Positions 1 to 7,170 of a stretch of 53,246 bases of DNA are shown piece by piece. The DNA lies in assembly GCA_011525945.1 (NCBI GenBank), contig WYBJ01000030.1, positions 1 to 53,246 of the forward strand, given 5' to 3'. The DNA comes from Burkholderiaceae bacterium. GTDB taxonomy: Bacteria > Pseudomonadota > Gammaproteobacteria > Burkholderiales > WYBJ01. The position numbers and the translations under genes were made by a program. Each line of letters begins with the position of its first letter. Within the stretch, counting starts at the first letter, position 1. Under the pieces are notes generated by a model. That model ran no database searches, had not been told where the DNA came from, and saw only the letters and a list, made by a program, of their open reading frames with translations.

Positions 1-1
1 C

Positions 2-184
2 AAGGTCGATGACCCTGAACTCGAGGACGGTATGGAAGTCTTCATTCTCGCGCGCGAGCGAGAGGAGGAAGTTCACCTCTCCGCCGAGGAGCGGGCCGAG
101 CTTGAAGCGGGAATCGCGGAAGCCGATCGTGATGAAATGCTCTCGGGCGACGAATTTTTCGCACGATTGCGACGCTACGGCTAG
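2..184 (+). CDS. Type II antitoxin, C-terminal part (cut by window edge)
   Basis: The first 60 codons visible form an open frame that enters from the left edge and ends at TAG 182-184. The product is very acidic (LSAEERAELEAGIAEADRDE followed by a FFARLRR end), which resembles the small addiction-module antitoxins whose C-terminal part wraps the toxin. A ParE/RelE-like toxin frame starts two bases after the stop, the usual antitoxin-toxin order with translational coupling. The N-terminal DNA-binding part lies outside the window, so the family (ParD, RelB or the addiction-module-component type) cannot be fixed. Since the toxin is broken, this antitoxin may be an orphan. Confidence 0.55.
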   Translation, partial: KVDDPELEDGMEVFILAREREEEVHLSAEERAELEAGIAEADRDEMLSGDEFFARLRRYG

Positions 185-186
185 GG

Positions 187-486
187 ATGCTACTTGAACT
201 GTTTATCTCCCGGCGAGCTGCCTGAGAGATTGAACGAGTCGTCCAATGGTGGTTTCTCAATAGGCCGGCAGCTCCGGGCGCTGTGCGCGAAGATTTGCAG
301 GCCGCGCTTGACCTGTTGCTCATCCAGCCAGAGCTCGGCTCCCGAGTCATCGAGGCGAGCTCTCCCGATGTGAGGCGCTTCTATCTCGATCGCGTCCGCT
401 ATTGGGTTTACTACCGCGTTCGGGATGGTCGCTTCGAAGTATTGTCGGTCTGGCACGCGAATCGAGGCCGCAGTCCTTCCGTGTGA
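187..486 (+). pseudogene. ParE/RelE-family toxin interrupted by an in-frame TGA
   Basis: Reading from ATG 187 gives MLLELFISRRAA, then TGA at 223-225, then EIERVVQWW and an unbroken frame to TGA 484-486. The downstream part has the ParE/RelE look: a helical N-terminus, then VRRFYLDRVRYWVYYRVRDG and a FEVLSVWHANR end, like the terminal strands of these mRNA- or gyrase-targeting toxins. A sense codon such as CGA (Arg) at 223 would give a normal 99-residue toxin, so a single C-to-T change is the simplest explanation. A shortened protein from a later start would lack the first helix. It is coupled to the antitoxin just upstream. Confidence 0.6.
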
Positions 487-487
487 G

Positions 488-598
488 CAATGACGCCGAA
501 CCAGTAGTCAGGTCCATCACCACCGCCAGATAGAGCCAGCTGTTGCGGAGGGCGTAAACCCGCGACAGATTGGTGGTGACGCGCGGTTTTGTCAGGCT
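488..598 (-). pseudogene. IS3-like transposase fragment
   Basis: On the minus strand one frame reads VTTNLSRVYALRNSWLYLAVVMDL. The WLYLAVVMDL stretch matches the strand around the first catalytic Asp of IS3-family (rve/DDE) integrase cores, where a 'DITY..T..GWLYLAVVLDL' arrangement is usual. Only about 37 codons are recognisable, and there is no start, no remaining DDE residues and no terminal repeat. It lies directly between the broken toxin and the IS91-type fragment, so it is best read as transposon debris. The family call rests on this one short motif. Confidence 0.4.
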
Positions 599-635
599 TT
601 AAGAACGGGCTGCGCCTTTCAGTAGAGGCACTCTA

Positions 636-880
636 TGCCGCACCATCACCCGCCCCGCGATCGCGAACGAGCGCCTGAGCCGCAACGGCAAGGACCAAGT
701 CGTGCTGTAACTGAAGAGCCCGTATCGCGACGGCACCCCGCACATCGTCATGCACCCGCAGGAATTCATGCAACGCCTCGCGGCGCTCATCCCATGCCCG
801 CGGCTGCACCTGATCCGCTTCCACGGCGTGCTCGCCCCGCATGCGAAGCTGCGTGCCGCCCTCGTGCCCGCTGTCGTGCA
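636..880 (+). pseudogene. IS91-family (Y2) transposase fragment with internal stop
   Basis: The frame beginning at 636 reads CRTITRPAIANERLSRNG, then VVL, then TAA at 708-710, then LKSPYRDGTPHIVMHPQEF and a stretch ending LIRFHGVLAPHAKLRAALVP. This is the conserved C-terminal half of IS91/IS801-type rolling-circle transposases ('..YITRP..NER..', 'PLEFMQRLAALVPRPRLHLIRFHG'). The catalytic HUH and tyrosine region is absent and the stop splits what remains. Its right end runs into the C-terminal tail of an NfeD-like protein, so the element or a deletion beside it destroyed that gene. Confidence 0.7.
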
Positions 881-949
881 GCCGGCGAGCGGGTTCGCGT
901 CACGGACATCGACGGCCTGATCCTGACCGTGGTGCCGGATCAATCGTAG
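881..949 (+). pseudogene. NfeD-family protein, C-terminal remnant
   Basis: The 22 codons before TAG 947-949 read AGERVRVTDIDGLILTVVP, which matches the end of the OB-fold domain of NfeD proteins ('G..VRVV.VDG..L.V.P'). NfeD membrane proteins are classically encoded directly upstream of a stomatin/slipin gene, and a slipin reading frame starts 11 bases later, so the position supports the weak sequence match. Everything N-terminal to the OB-fold end is missing and replaced by the IS91-type fragment. No independent start is plausible. Confidence 0.55.
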
Positions 950-960
950 CCGAGGGGAGC

Positions 961-1728
961 ATGAGCATGCAATGGGGATTGCTGGGCTTGTTGCTGGTTG
1001 TTCTGGGCCTGATCGCCGCCTCTTTCCGCATCCTGCGCGAATACCAGCGAGGCGTTGTTTTTCTGCTGGGCCGCTTCTACAAGGTGAAGGGCCCGGGCCT
1101 CATCCTGATGGTGCCGGGCATCGAGCAGATGGTACGGGTGGATTTGCGCACCATCGTGCTCGATGTGCCGACACAGGACGTGATTTCGCGCGACAACGTC
1201 TCGGTGAAGGTCAATGCGGTCGTCTACTTTCGCATCGTCGATGCGTAGGGCGCGATCATCCAGGTGGAGAACGTGATGGAGGCCACCAGCCAGTTGTCGC
1301 AGACCACACTGCGCTCCGTGCTCGGCAAGCACAAGCTGGACGAGATGCTCGCCGAGCGCGAAAAGCTCAACATCGACATCCAACAGGTGCTGGACGCGCA
1401 GACCGATGCCTGGGGCGTGAAGGTGTCCAACGTCGAGATCAAACGCGTCGATCTCGATGAATCGATGATTCGTGTGATCGCCCGCCAGGCCGAAGCCGAG
1501 CGCGAGCGGCGCGCGAAGATCATCCATGCCGAGGGCGAGCAGCAAGCCGCGGAAAAGCTGCTGGAAGCCGCGCAAATGCTCGCGCGCCAGTCGTAGGCGA
1601 TGCAGCTTCGCTATTTGCAGACGCTCACGCAGATCGCCAACGAGCGCACGTCCACGATAGTGATTCCGCTGCCGATGGAAGGGCTCGCGTCGATGTTCGG
1701 CCGCAGCGAGGCGCGCCCGGGCGGCTGA
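961..1728 (+). pseudogene. Slipin/stomatin (SPFH) gene with two in-frame amber codons
   Basis: From ATG 961 the frame gives a membrane-inserted N-terminus (LLGLLLVVLGLIAASFRIL) and an SPFH domain (EYQRGVVFLLGRF, ISRDNVSVKVNAVVYFRIVDA). It then continues as [40 protein letters not shown] and MQLRYLQTL, ending at TGA 1726-1728. This is the whole slipin architecture at normal length (about 255 codons). TAG codons sit at 1246-1248 and 1594-1596, each one base from the Glu/Gln codon expected there. The rest shows no frameshift, so inactivation looks recent. Nearby genes use TAG as an ordinary stop, so recoding is unlikely. Confidence 0.75.
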
Positions 1729-1748
1729 AGCGGAGGTAGCCCAGCTCA

Positions 1749-1778
1749 TCGAGTTATGTTGAGATCAACATAACTCGA
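1749..1778. repeat. Perfect 14-bp inverted repeat
   Basis: The arms TCGAGTTATGTTGA and TCAACATAACTCGA are exact reverse complements separated by two bases (GA). The arms are AT-richer than their surroundings and no T-run follows, which argues against a terminator. It lies 20 bp after the slipin pseudogene in a stretch full of transposon debris. A recombination site or an element end is a reasonable guess. A dimeric repressor site is also possible. Confidence 0.6.
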
Positions 1779-1946
1779 GTATGTCGCTGCAGAAGATAGT
1801 GAGCATGCCCGCACTTTTTGATGGACACGTGAGCGCGCTATTTGATGGAGATTTCCGCTACCGCTACCGCTGTGCTGTAGAGCGTCCGGAATCGGAAACG
1901 GGAACGGGAAGGCGGTATTCTGTGCGAACAGTCTGCGAAGATGGAT

Positions 1947-2117
1947 TCAGCCGAGTGTAGCCAGCCGATAGCCATCGGGGGTGCGTAGGACTTGGCCCGC
2001 GCGCGTGAGAGTGCCGAATCGTTCATAGAGGGTTGCGTTACGAACGCGGCACAGTGCACGCAGGTTTCGGCTGAAATAATTCGGTTGGCAGAATACACCG
2101 TTTTGTTGTATCGTCAA
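1947..2117 (-). CDS. Small uncharacterised protein, possible gene remnant
   Basis: A minus-strand frame from TTG 2117 to TGA 1947-1949 encodes 56 residues with protein-like composition, including NGVFCQPNYFSRNLRALCRV and LYERFGTLTRAGQVLRTPDG. The FSRNLRALCRVRNATLYERFG segment looks like a small helix-turn-helix or winged-helix piece, but I cannot name a family. A TGA just upstream in frame limits the start to the TTG or a lost upstream exon-like part. It is divergent from the HTH-antitoxin-toxin operon and overlaps that operon's probable promoter region. It could equally be the C-terminal relic of a longer gene. Confidence 0.35.
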   Translation of the reverse strand: MTIQQNGVFCQPNYFSRNLRALCRVRNATLYERFGTLTRAGQVLRTPDGYRLATLG

Positions 2118-2159
2118 CCGTAAAAATCACGTTCCACCGAAACTCCGGACTTATCCTCC

Positions 2160-2549
2160 ATGGCACCGTCTCCCTTCGTCTCGCAGGCAACGATGTCCCA
2201 AGAGGGGAAGAAGTTCTTCCGTGAGCTCGGCGCTCGCGTGGCGCAGTTGCGCAAGGAGCAGGGCTTGACGCAGACCCAGCTCGCCGAGCTGCTCAACACC
2301 ACCCAGCAGCAGATCGCCTCCTACGAGAGGGCGCGGCTGCGCATCCCCGTGTCGCTGCTGCCACGCCTTGCGCGGGTGCTCGGCACCGCCGTGGAGACCC
2401 TGATCGGTGAATCTCAGCCACAAACCGCCAAGCGGGGACCGACGCCGAAGCTGCAGCAGCAGCTCGAGCGGCTCTCGGCGCTGCCGAAGCCCAAGCAGCG
2501 CGCGGTCATGGAAGTGCTGGAAGCGATGCTCGCTCAGGCAAGCCGCTAA
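2160..2549 (+). CDS. XRE-family HTH transcriptional regulator
   Basis: This 129-residue protein carries an N-terminal cro/C1-type helix-turn-helix at about residues 22-75: LGARVAQLRKEQGLTQTQLAE, then NTTQQQIASYERARLRIP as recognition helix, then LLPRLARVLGTAVETLIGE. The C-terminal third (GPTPKLQQQLERLSALPKPK) is a basic helical tail of the kind seen in a family of phage-like or toxin-antitoxin regulators. A second ATG at 2193 gives a shorter version without the first 11 residues, and neither start has a strong ribosome site. The antitoxin gene follows after 12 bases, so this protein likely autoregulates the three-gene operon. Confidence 0.75.
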   Translation: MAPSPFVSQATMSQEGKKFFRELGARVAQLRKEQGLTQTQLAELLNTTQQQIASYERARLRIPVSLLPRLARVLGTAVETLIGESQPQTAKRGPTPKLQQQLERLSALPKPKQRAVMEVLEAMLAQASR

Positions 2550-2561
2550 GGAGAACCGCCC

Positions 2562-2765
2562 GTGAATCAGCCCGCCGAGAACGTACTCATCGAGAAGATC
2601 AAGGGCCTTCGCCCCGAGCGCATCGCCGAGGTCGAGGACTTCGTCGATTTCCTGAAGGCGCGGGACGAGGAACGCGGCCTCACGCTGGCCGCGGGGTCGC
2701 TCGCGGAGGAATCATTGCGGAAGGTCTGGGACAACGCGGACGACGCCGACTATGACCGGCTGTGA
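2562..2765 (+). CDS. Antitoxin of a MazF/PemK-type module
   Basis: A 67-residue acidic protein reads from GTG 2562, with an AAGGAG ribosome site eight bases upstream. The core LRPERIAEVEDFVDFLKARDE and the ending KVWDNADDADYDRL are typical of the small antitoxins encoded just before PemK/MazF toxins in proteobacteria. The acidic C-terminus would occupy the toxin's RNA-binding groove. Its 3' end overlaps the toxin start by 14 bases, which couples translation so that antitoxin is made first. No DNA-binding fold is obvious, so operon autoregulation may rest with the upstream XRE protein. Confidence 0.75.
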   Translation: MNQPAENVLIEKIKGLRPERIAEVEDFVDFLKARDEERGLTLAAGSLAEESLRKVWDNADDADYDRL

Positions 2766-3090
2766 GTTCGGCGACATCGTCCTCGTGCCGTTTCCCTTCA
2801 CCGACCAGAGCACCTCGAAGAGGCGTCCCGCCGCCGTCGTGAGCTCCCAGGCCTACCACCGCGCACGCATCGATCTCATCGTCATGCCGATTACGAGCCA
2901 GGTACGCTCCGCTACCGCCTTCGGCGAAGTGCTCGTGCAGGACTGGAAAGCTGCCGGCCTTCTCAAGCCCGGTGTGGTCAAACCCGTCATCACCACCATC
3001 GAGCGATCGCTCGTGCTGCGCAAACTCGGGCGGCTTAACGACAGCACTCAGGATGCGATCAGGAAGGCAATCGCGCAGAGCGTCGGGTAA
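2752..3090 (+). CDS. MazF/PemK-family endoribonuclease toxin
   Basis: At 112 residues the protein has the standard MazF/PemK length and order of motifs. It begins FGDIVLVPFPFTDQS with the conserved G-D-I-V and the PF..TD loop, followed by KRRPAAVVSSQAY, then IVMPITSQ, and ends GLLKPGVVKPVITTIERSLV. MazF enzymes cut mRNA at short sequence motifs and arrest growth when antitoxin is degraded. The catalytic Arg (in KRRPA) and Thr (in MPITSQ) positions of the family are present, so it should be active. It overlaps the antitoxin by 14 bases and ends the three-gene operon. Confidence 0.85.
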   Translation: MTGCEFGDIVLVPFPFTDQSTSKRRPAAVVSSQAYHRARIDLIVMPITSQVRSATAFGEVLVQDWKAAGLLKPGVVKPVITTIERSLVLRKLGRLNDSTQDAIRKAIAQSVG

Positions 3091-3132
3091 GCTCGAAGCT
3101 AATTTCGTTCCGACCCTCGTCCCTACACGAGC

Positions 3133-3605
3133 TTAGACTGACCCATACTCATCCTTGGATAATATAACGACTACTTCATCGTCATCGGCTTCAAGATATT
3201 GATGGCATGGATGGGGCGTTTCAGCAACAGTCCTCGTCAGAACTTCAAACCCAGCCGCAATGTCTGGGGACATTCGCCAGATAAATTCGCGGCGAGAAGG
3301 TTCTCTGGAAACATATCGCATACTGAACGGCGGCGAATCGGTCGATAGGACAACCTGAAGATCTTCGTTGCATGCGAAGAGTGGTTCATTGCTCAGAGCA
3401 ATTGAGTCCGATACCGTTTTCGAGGCGATCTTGGAAAAAATGACACCAATGACTTGATCGCCCGTGCATCCCCAAGCAGCAGCAATACCGCGTCTCCATC
3501 AAGGAAGTTCTCGCGATAAGCAATCGCGATCTTGGCGGGAGCAATTTGCACCGTACTCATTTTGGCTTTATGGGCGGCAGACCACCAATCGGAATATTCG
3601 GCCAT
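3133..3605 (-). pseudogene. Uncharacterised low-GC gene with a frameshift
   Basis: Two minus-strand frames join into one protein of about 155 residues. From ATG 3605 the frame gives MAEYSDWWSAAHKAKMSTVQ, then IAYRENFLDGDAV. Coding then moves to another frame near 3480-3515 as AAAWGCTGDQVIGVIFSKIA and continues through FIWRMSPDIAAGFEVLTRTV to an acidic end (EADDDEVVVILSKDEYG) at TAA 3133-3135. Each half stops early on its own, so one indel explains both. Base composition is clearly lower in GC than neighbouring genes, which suggests recent transfer. I do not recognise the family; a toxin-immunity-like protein is only a guess. Confidence 0.5.
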
Positions 3606-3756
3606 TGAGAACCCCGGCGATCATGCGGGTTGTAGTCCCAATGGCCCCGGCGGCCACCCAAACTCCCCCACCTGAGAACGCGTAGTCGCGGCTGATCCGC
3701 GGCAGCGCGGCGACGAGACGTTAACCTCGCCCCCTCGCAAACGAGGGGAGGAAGGA

Positions 3757-3930
3757 TTGAACGCCTTGAAACCGCATTTACGTACCACGATCCAGACGTT
3801 GCTGGACAAAGGCGCTACGCAGCGCGAGATCGAACGCTTCACGGGGGTGGATCGCAAGACGATCCGCCGGTATCAGCGGCTTTCAAACTCCCCCGGGGTG
3901 GCCACCGGCTCGGAAGCGCTCCCAGATCAA
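3757..3930 (+). pseudogene. IS21-family IstA transposase, N-terminal fragment
   Basis: A frame from TTG 3757 begins MNALKPHLRTTIQTLLDKGA and TQREIERFTGVDRKTIRRY, the helix-turn-helix that opens IS21 IstA transposases, followed by the SNSPGVATGSE linker usual after it. At about 3930 the match stops, and an IS91-type C-terminus begins in another frame. The DDE catalytic core and the IstB ATPase gene are missing here. Multiple 17-bp repeats of an IS21-like end occur at 6455-6549, possibly from the same element. Confidence 0.65.
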
Positions 3931-3931
3931 A

Positions 3932-4105
3932 TTCCCCGTGTTCGACATCGACGTCGAGCGCTGCGCGTGCGGCGGGAAGCTAAAGATCATCGTCGCGATC
4001 GAAGATCCGGTCGTGATCGTGAGGCCCCTCACGCACCTGGGTCTGCCCGCCCGTGCGCCGCCGCGCGCACCGGCGCGGGAGGCTTCGCTCGTCCACGCAA
4101 CCTAG
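3932..4105 (+). pseudogene. IS91-family transposase, C-terminal fragment
   Basis: The frame from 3932 to TAG 4103-4105 reads FPVFDIDVERCACGGKLKII, then AIEDPVVIVRPLTHLGLPAR and a proline-rich APPRAPARE tail. This is the conserved end of IS91-type transposases: a C-x-CGG zinc-knuckle relic, then 'IAAIEDP..I.RIL.HLGLPARAPPRAPA'. The normal knuckle is C-x2-CGG, so one residue appears lost. It is joined directly to the IS21 fragment at about 3930, making a composite of two unrelated elements. Together with the 636-880 fragment it implies at least one IS91-type element once stood in this region. Confidence 0.65.
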
Positions 4106-4671
4106 GCCGAAAGCACAACAACGGTTCTGCGGCAGAATCGACGGACTCGCTCGGCCTGCGGCTGCGCAGCACGCTCAACGCGCGTCGAAACGACGCAGCT
4201 CGGGACGATTCCGAGGCGAAGAACTCGTCGAGCCCCACGGAACCTCCGCGAATTCTCCCCCATGACCGTGCGATCGACCGCTCGATGCAAGGGCGTTGCC
4301 GTACCGGCTGGCGAGGAAGGTGTCTTGAAAAGCCTATTCGCCGCCGTCGTTTCGCTGAATTGGCCATCCAAACATGATGCCGTTGTCGAACATCTGACGA
4401 AATGCCCGAAAGCGACTATCCATACGCCTCCCAGCCATGATTACCCCATCAACTTACCTACACGATTCCGTGAAGACCCCAGGGAATCCGCCCTCGGAGA
4501 AGCCGGCCATGCGAGGATGTCGCAATCGCGCATCCCCGGGAGCCTGAATCGCCCGCTGCGGCTTCACAGCTGCAGCTGTTCCGCTGTCCGCAAGAAGTGT
4601 AGCCTTGTCGTCAACGCCGCACCCGCACGGGCAGGGCGACGCGAAGGTATCGATATCTCAGGGAGGATGCC
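4106..4671. other. No gene: 566 bp after IS91 fragment
   Basis: No frame on either strand has credible start context, domain similarity or codon use. The stretch directly after the IS91 C-terminus (to about 4400) is probably the noncoding terminal part of that element. Nearer the Bug gene, GGGAGG at 4660-4665 looks like the ribosome site for the ATG at 4672. No promoter could be assigned with confidence. Confidence 0.4.
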
Positions 4672-5643
4672 ATGCGCATTAGAGATCTGATGTTAGTGGT
4701 AGTCGCAGTGTCTGCGGGTTCGCTGATATCGGCGCGGGCGGGGGCGCAGAGCTACCCGAGCAAGCCGGTCCGGATGGTCATTCCCTTCCCGCCCGGCGGT
4801 AGCCTGGATATCACCATGCGCGTGATCGCGCCCAAGATGAGCGAGATCATAGGGCAGAACATGATCCTGGACAGCCGGCCGGGCGCCGACGGGAACATCG
4901 GCACCGAGATCGTCGCGCGCTCACCCGCGGACGGCTATACGGTGCTGATCAATGCGGTTCCGCTGACCGTCAGCCCGGCCCTGCGCAGCAAACTGCCGTT
5001 CGACGTCAACAAGGATTTCATCCCGGTGTCGCTGCTCACCGCGAGCCCACACGTGCTCGTGGCGCATCCGTCGGTGCCGGCGAAGTCGGTCAGGGAGCTG
5101 CTCGCGATCGCCAGGGCGCACCCGGGCAAGCTCACCTACGCCTCCGCCGGTAACGGCAGCAACCTGCATATGGCGGCGGAACTGCTCAACAACATTTCCG
5201 GCGTGAAGATGCTGCACGTGGTCTACAAGGGCGGTGGTCCGGCGCTGGTTGCCGTGCTGAGCGGGGAGACCGACCTGAGCTACCTCAACATCGCCGCCAT
5301 CATGGCGTACGCGAAATCGGGCCGACTGCGCCCGATCGCCATCACCAGCGCGCAGCGCTCGCCACTGATGCCGGACGTGCCTACGATCGCGGAGAGTGGG
5401 GCCCCGGGCTACGAGTTCTCGAGCTGGGCAGGTGCGCTGGTGCCGGCGGGAACGCCGAAGGAGGTCGTCAACAAGCTCTACAACGGCTTCGCGAAGGCGC
5501 TCCAGTCGCCCGAGGCTAAGAAGCGATTCTCCGACCAGGGCGCAATCATCGTCGCGAGCCCGCCCGACGAGTTCGCCAAGTTCTTCAAGGCCGAAGTGGA
5601 GAAGTGGGCGCGGGTCGTCAAGGATCTCGGCATCAAGCTGTAG
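4672..5643 (+). CDS. Bug-family tripartite tricarboxylate (TTT) substrate-binding protein
   Basis: A 323-residue secreted protein with an N-terminal signal peptide (hydrophobic LMLVVVAVSAGSLI, then cleavage near ARAGAQ-SYP). The mature start YPSKPVRMVIPFPPGG is the Bug-family signature, followed by a GGSLDITMRVIAPKM segment, SRPGADGNIGTEIVA and ADGYTVLIN, all conserved around the ligand pocket. Bug proteins bind carboxylates or related small organic acids in the periplasm and often work without a dedicated membrane partner gene nearby. No TctA/TctB membrane genes occur in this window, so it is an orphan. It is flanked on both sides by transposon debris but is intact. Confidence 0.9.
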   Translation: MRIRDLMLVVVAVSAGSLISARAGAQSYPSKPVRMVIPFPPGGSLDITMRVIAPKMSEIIGQNMILDSRPGADGNIGTEIVARSPADGYTVLINAVPLTVSPALRSKLPFDVNKDFIPVSLLTASPHVLVAHPSVPAKSVRELLAIARAHPGKLTYASAGNGSNLHMAAELLNNISGVKMLHVVYKGGGPALVAVLSGETDLSYLNIAAIMAYAKSGRLRPIAITSAQRSPLMPDVPTIAESGAPGYEFSSWAGALVPAGTPKEVVNKLYNGFAKALQSPEAKKRFSDQGAIIVASPPDEFAKFFKAEVEKWARVVKDLGIKL

Positions 5644-5818
5644 TGAGGCAGTCGCGGTGCCGGGGCCGCGTCCCGTGAGCACGGTCATCGTTCTTGATGG
5701 CGATTTCGCCCGTGGCGATCAAGTTTGGCGATGTTTTGAGGAAGATCCCCCTCAGGGATCTTGATCAAACCGATCCCCGTGGGGGAGTCTCCGGTTACCA
5801 AGCCAGGAGACAGCCCAA

Positions 5819-6371
5819 GTGTGCCACGCCATTGTGCAAGAGCCCGCGTTTTTTCGTTTCCTTACCCAGATCGATGAAGAACTCGCCGCTGCGACGCGGC
5901 TTCAGGGGTGGCGCTCCTGCGGGGGAGCGCTGCACGTAGCGAACTATCCACGCAAGCCGCGCGGCTGCCCGGTCGCGGTCCGGGAGGAGTATTCCCCCGC
6001 GGCTGAGCTTCATCTGTGGACGGTGCGAGCTTCGCACGACCTCGGCCTCGGTGCGCTTCGCCGGGCGCCGGGTGTATCTGGCCGTGGTGTGGATGCTGGT
6101 CTCACCGCCTGGCAGCGCCTCGTCTCGGGCGCTACGCGATCGGCTGCGCATTGCGCCCGTTACGCTCAAGCGCTGGCGCAGGTGGTGGTGCGAGATCTTC
6201 CCGTTGACGCGGTTCTGGCAATCAGTGTGTGAACGCTTCATGCCGCCGGCGAGGACCGGTGAGCTGCCGCAGAGCCTGCTGGAACGCTTCGAGGCGAGCA
6301 CGATGACGCATCGTCTGGTGCAAGCGCTGCGCTTCATCGCGCCGTTGAGTACCCGCGCGGTGGTCAGGTAA
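5819..6371 (+). pseudogene. IS-associated zinc-ribbon protein, frameshifted
   Basis: The first part (VQEPAFFRFLTQIDEELAAA, RSCGGALHVANYPRKPRGCP, to VREEYS) is in one frame. The second (RLSFICGRCELRTTSASVRF, GRRVYLAVVWMLVSPP, RIAPVTLKRWRRWWCEIFPL, to TAA 6371) is in another. The shift coincides with five cytosines at 5994-5998; removing one restores a continuous protein of about 180 residues. Proteins of this type, a zinc ribbon plus a helix-turn-helix-like segment, accompany some transposases and other mobile regions in betaproteobacteria. Here the first Cys of the ribbon also seems lost (GWRSCGG). Function is unknown. Confidence 0.5.
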
Positions 6372-6454
6372 TTAGAGGGGCGGCGCCGACCCGCAGAACA
6401 TGTCGATAGCCTGACGCTCGGCAGCTTTGTAGCCTGCGTTCCCATCATGCGCAT

Positions 6455-6549
6455 ACCGGCCATGGCGGACACTGAAACCGGCCATGGCGGACAGTGTCGG
6501 GGCGACGCGACGCAAGCGAGTGGATTATCGGTCAGGGTGTCCGCCATGG
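6455..6549. repeat. IS21-type multiple end repeats
   Basis: ACCGGCCATGGCGGACA occurs at 6455-6471 and again at 6477-6493 with a 22-bp period. Its 12-base core recurs inverted as TGTCCGCCATGG at 6538-6549. Repeated short motifs close to the tips are characteristic of IS21-family ends. No complete IS21 is present between them, so these are leftover or rearranged ends. Confidence 0.6.
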
Positions 6550-6584
6550 GGGTTGGCGGAGCGGTTCTTGCGTAAGGATTCCTT

Positions 6585-6671
6585 GGAACTGAGCTCAAGC
6601 GGCGCGTGCGTTGGATTACGCCGCAGGAGGCAGCCGCGCTGATCGCAGCGATTCCGCCAGGAAACCGATAG
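6585..6671 (+). pseudogene. Tyrosine recombinase (phage integrase) fragment
   Basis: A 28-codon frame ending at TAG 6669-6671 reads ELKRRVRWITPQEAAALIAA and IPPGNR. The 'VRWIT..EA..LI.A.P' pattern is the start of the catalytic domain of tyrosine recombinases. The catalytic R-H-R-Y residues, which would follow, are absent. It has no start of its own and lies between the IS21-type ends and the IS1634-like fragment, so it is debris. Confidence 0.4.
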
Positions 6672-6763
6672 GAGATGATCACCATGTATGTGCTGCGCAA
6701 CACCCGCTACACTGAGACTGCTAACCGTCCACGAAATCGGGGTAAGTCCAGCACCGACGCCAG

Positions 6764-7170
6764 ATGGCGATCTGGCCGCAGGATCAGGAGGCGCCGCAGT
6801 TGTCCTGTGCGGTGGTGCGCATCAAGCTCAACGGAATGCGCCTGCAGCGGCCTCGACAGTGGGGCGCGTGCTGGCTCGCGCTGCAGCTATGGGGATGGCT
6901 TGATCTGGATGCGTTCTGGCCAAGCCGGTTGATCCGATCGCGCAAGGGCACCGAGTGGGTGCATGTGCTCAAGACGCTGTCGGTGTATCGGTTGCTCGAT
7001 CCGGGCAGCGAGTGGCGGCCGCATCAACAGTGGTACGCGCGCAGCGCCATGGGCGATCTGCTCGGCGAGGATATCGCGATCGCGCAGCCGACACGTTGTA
7101 TCGGTGCCTGGATCAGCTGCTTGAACACAAGGCGGCGCTGTTCGCGCATCTGAAGGATCGGTGGCAGTGA
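6764..7170 (+). pseudogene. IS1634/IS4-type transposase, N-terminal fragment with frameshift
   Basis: From ATG 6764 the frame reads VRIKLNGMRLQRPRQWGACW, LALQLWGWLDLDAFW, SRKGTEWVHVLKTLSVYRLL and DPGSEWRPHQQWYARSAM. Near 7080-7090 coding shifts to another frame as ADTLYRCLDQLLEHKAALFA, ending at TGA 7168-7170. This is the region before the DDE core of IS1634-like transposases. The catalytic two-thirds is missing, and the sequence is cut exactly where a 16-bp inverted repeat begins, so insertion of that repeat element or a deletion removed the rest. Confidence 0.6.

Noticed and set aside
961-1728. Genome-wide amber recoding suggested by two TAG codons in the slipin
   Set aside because: Several intact genes in the window end with TAG (pgk, cyclase 1, GntR-type regulator, RND adaptor, kinase), and the neighbouring pseudogenes carry TGA and TAA as well, so ordinary decay is simpler.
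3757-4377. A 206-residue frame as one real gene
   Set aside because: Only its first 58 codons match IS21 IstA; the rest is the wrong frame of an IS91 C-terminus and noncoding DNA.
4262-4690. A 142-residue plus-strand frame overlapping the Bug start
   Set aside because: No family similarity, poor codon use and overlap with the Bug signal-peptide region.
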